From assembly GCF_011250635.1 (NCBI RefSeq), contig NZ_JAANNP010000009.1:18762-82761 (forward strand): DNA of 64,000 nt, read 5' to 3'. This DNA is from Motilibacter deserti (GTDB taxonomy: Bacteria; Actinomycetota; Actinomycetes; Motilibacterales; Motilibacteraceae). Both the position numbers and the translations under genes were made by a program. This document shows positions 62,894 to 64,000 of the stretch, piece after piece. The first letter of the stretch is position 1, and the number at the start of each line of letters is the position of its first letter. A model generated the notes under the pieces. The model ran no database searches. It was not told where the DNA came from and worked only from the letters and a program-made list of their open reading frames with translations.

Positions 62894-63739
62894 TCAGGCG
62901 ACGTACTCCACCGTGATCGAGCCGTCGACCTTGAACTTCACCGGGCTGCTGCTGGGCGGCTGCATGGAGAACGGCCATGCGTTCAACACCGGGTCCGACT
63001 CCTTGGGCGCGGGGACCGTGTAGCTCGCGGTGCCCCACTGCCCGTACCACGCCGTGCCCGTGTCGTACTGCGGGATCAGGTGGTTGGTGCTCGGCCCGCA
63101 GCCGAGCCAGCAGTCGTCGTCGTCGTCGAACAGCTCGACGTACGCCTTCGTCGCCGTGGGCGCCTCGATCTGGCGGCTCCACAGCGGGTTGAGCACGCCT
63201 CCGGAGCCGACGCTGTGGTCGGAGTAGTAGTTCGCGCTCTCGACGTCCCCGGCCTTGAGGTGGACCGAGATCTCACCGTTGCCGGAGGAGTCGCTGTCGT
63301 CGAGCACCGTGATCTTGTCGATCTTGACCGTGACGATGCGGGTCTTCGTCGTCACGTAGCCGATCTCGGAGCGGGTCCGCCCCTGCTGGTCGGTGGCGAG
63401 CACCTTGAACCAGTAGCTCGTGCCGGGCACCAGGTTGCGCACCTGGTCGTAGTGGAAGGTCGACGCGGCACCCGACGGGAACTGGATCGCGGGCTTGGAG
63501 TCCAGGTCGCCGAGGTACTGGCTGATCTTCACCGAGGTCTTCGTGGGGACGGTGGTCTGCGTCGTCAGCATGAAGTCGGTGCCGCGGACCGCACTGGTCT
63601 GGAAGGACGTGATGCAGTCGGCGCTGCAGTTGACCGGCCCGGCGCTCGCGGGGCCAGCGGTCAGGCCGCCTGCGGCGACGGTCACCAGGGCCAGTAGCGC
63701 TGCTCGGGAGGCTCGGAGGAAGCGGGGACGGGAGGACAT
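62894..63739 (-). CDS. Secreted protein with fibronectin III-like domain
   Basis: 281 residues. Signal peptide (about 1-33, cleavage after ASA). An Fn3-like beta sandwich (about 45-135: VPTKTSVKISQYLGDL, LVPGTSYWFKVLATDQQGR) is followed by a second beta domain with LDDSDSSGNGEISVHLKAGD, an acidic loop resembling a calcium-binding segment, and DDDDDCWLGCG, five Asp then CxxxC. Two Cys pairs in all (CSADC near the mature N-terminus). I recognise no named family for the second domain. ATG with GAAAGGG upstream. Confidence 0.7.
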   Translation of the reverse strand: MSSRPRFLRASRAALLALVTVAAGGLTAGPASAGPVNCSADCITSFQTSAVRGTDFMLTTQTTVPTKTSVKISQYLGDLDSKPAIQFPSGAASTFHYDQVRNLVPGTSYWFKVLATDQQGRTRSEIGYVTTKTRIVTVKIDKITVLDDSDSSGNGEISVHLKAGDVESANYYSDHSVGSGGVLNPLWSRQIEAPTATKAYVELFDDDDDCWLGCGPSTNHLIPQYDTGTAWYGQWGTASYTVPAPKESDPVLNAWPFSMQPPSSSPVKFKVDGSITVEYVA

Positions 63740-63869
63740 GGTCGGGCCCTTTCAGCGGGACGCGGCGCCATCGCGCGCCGATCGCTGGACAGGAACGGCC
63801 CGGGCCGTCACCGATACGAGCACGCCCCCCGTTGAGTAAGCGGGCTTTCGGTGTTGAGTAGCCGTCGGC

Positions 63870-64000
63870 TCAGAAGGTGAGGACGAGCCGGCCGCGCACT
63901 CCCCCGGCCTCGAGCCGGCGGTGCGCCTCGGCCACCTGCTGGACCGGGTACGTCGCGGCGACCCGGAGGGTCAGCCGCCCCTGCTCGACGAGCGCCCCGA
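63870..64000 (-). CDS. MDR/zinc-binding-type quinone oxidoreductase, C-terminal end only
   Basis: Only the last ~43 codons are in the window; the gene continues past 64000. The translation [20 protein letters not shown] and [20 protein letters not shown] matches the C-terminus of MDR-family NADPH:quinone/zinc-binding alcohol dehydrogenases. No more can be said. Confidence 0.75.
   Translation of the reverse strand, partial: GALVEQGRLTLRVAATYPVQQVAEAHRRLEAGGVRGRLVLTF

Overview
The window is a gene-dense chromosomal segment of a very GC-rich actinobacterium. The evidence is strong GC bias at third codon positions, frequent GTG and TTG starts, four-base GTGA/ATGA stop-start overlaps, many genes with a TANNNT box 6-7 bases before the start codon (leaderless transcripts), a fused biotin-carboxylase/BCCP subunit with a small epsilon subunit, a mycothiol-type DinB protein and a DUF222/HNH (13E12-type) protein. 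A methyl-accepting chemotaxis protein and three cyclic-di-GMP proteins point to a motile or signalling-rich genus rather than a mycobacterium. I cannot name the species. No tRNA, rRNA, CRISPR array, prophage or complete insertion sequence was seen.

The backbone resembles the Mycobacterium tuberculosis Rv3280-Rv3319 neighbourhood, recalled rather than searched: accD5-type carboxyltransferase and epsilon subunit, Maf, biotin carboxylase (accA3 type), LpdA-type quinone dehydrogenase, purine nucleoside phosphorylase, phosphosugar mutase, adenosine deaminase, thymidine phosphorylase, cytidine deaminase, M20 amidohydrolase and sdhCDAB. Lineage-specific genes are inserted between these.

Layout. 1-1.8 kb: end of pccB and the epsilon subunit, closed by a strong hairpin. 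1.9-5.5 kb (-): four overlapping genes for two ABC-2 exporters. 5.5-9.4 kb: an MFS permease and two paralogous LacI regulators with recognisable operators. 9.5-13.6 kb: DUF6226-like protein, DUF222/HNH nuclease, secreted DUF6636-like protein and Maf. 13.8-17.7 kb: sulfotransferase-like protein, biotin carboxylase/BCCP and a DinB-family protein. 17.7-24.9 kb: a putative glycosylase, a secreted subtilase, an FNT channel, an aldo/keto reductase, LpdA and a gamma-glutamylcyclotransferase-like protein. 25-28 kb: chemoreceptor and GAF-GGDEF cyclase transcribed divergently. 28-31.4 kb: nicotinamidase, PNP and phosphosugar mutase. 31.4-40.4 kb: GGDEF-EAL protein, secreted GDPD, a secreted unknown, an XRE regulator facing a methionine aminopeptidase, a K+ channel, GNAT and PH-domain proteins. 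40.5-43.8 kb: deoC, an aldehyde dehydrogenase and a truncated aldehyde dehydrogenase. 43.9-50.3 kb: DUF4142, add, cupin, a second GGDEF-EAL protein and a second subtilase ending in seven GLTWR repeats. 50.7-57.9 kb (-): BMP-type nucleoside importer, cdd and deoA. 58-62.8 kb: M20 amidohydrolase and sdhCDAB. The end holds a secreted unknown and the C-terminus of an MDR oxidoreductase.

Together the genes give a full nucleoside-salvage route. The BMP/ABC importer brings in nucleosides. Add and Cdd deaminate them. PNP and DeoA phosphorolyse them to (deoxy)ribose-1-phosphate. The mutase downstream of PNP may make the 5-phosphate. DeoC splits deoxyribose-5-phosphate to acetaldehyde and glyceraldehyde-3-phosphate, and the adjacent aldehyde dehydrogenase can oxidise the acetaldehyde. 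Products enter the acyl-CoA and TCA steps encoded at the two ends of the window. Other notable features are short tandem repeats in and between genes, hairpin terminators without U tracts, and an importer ATPase with no ordinary start codon.
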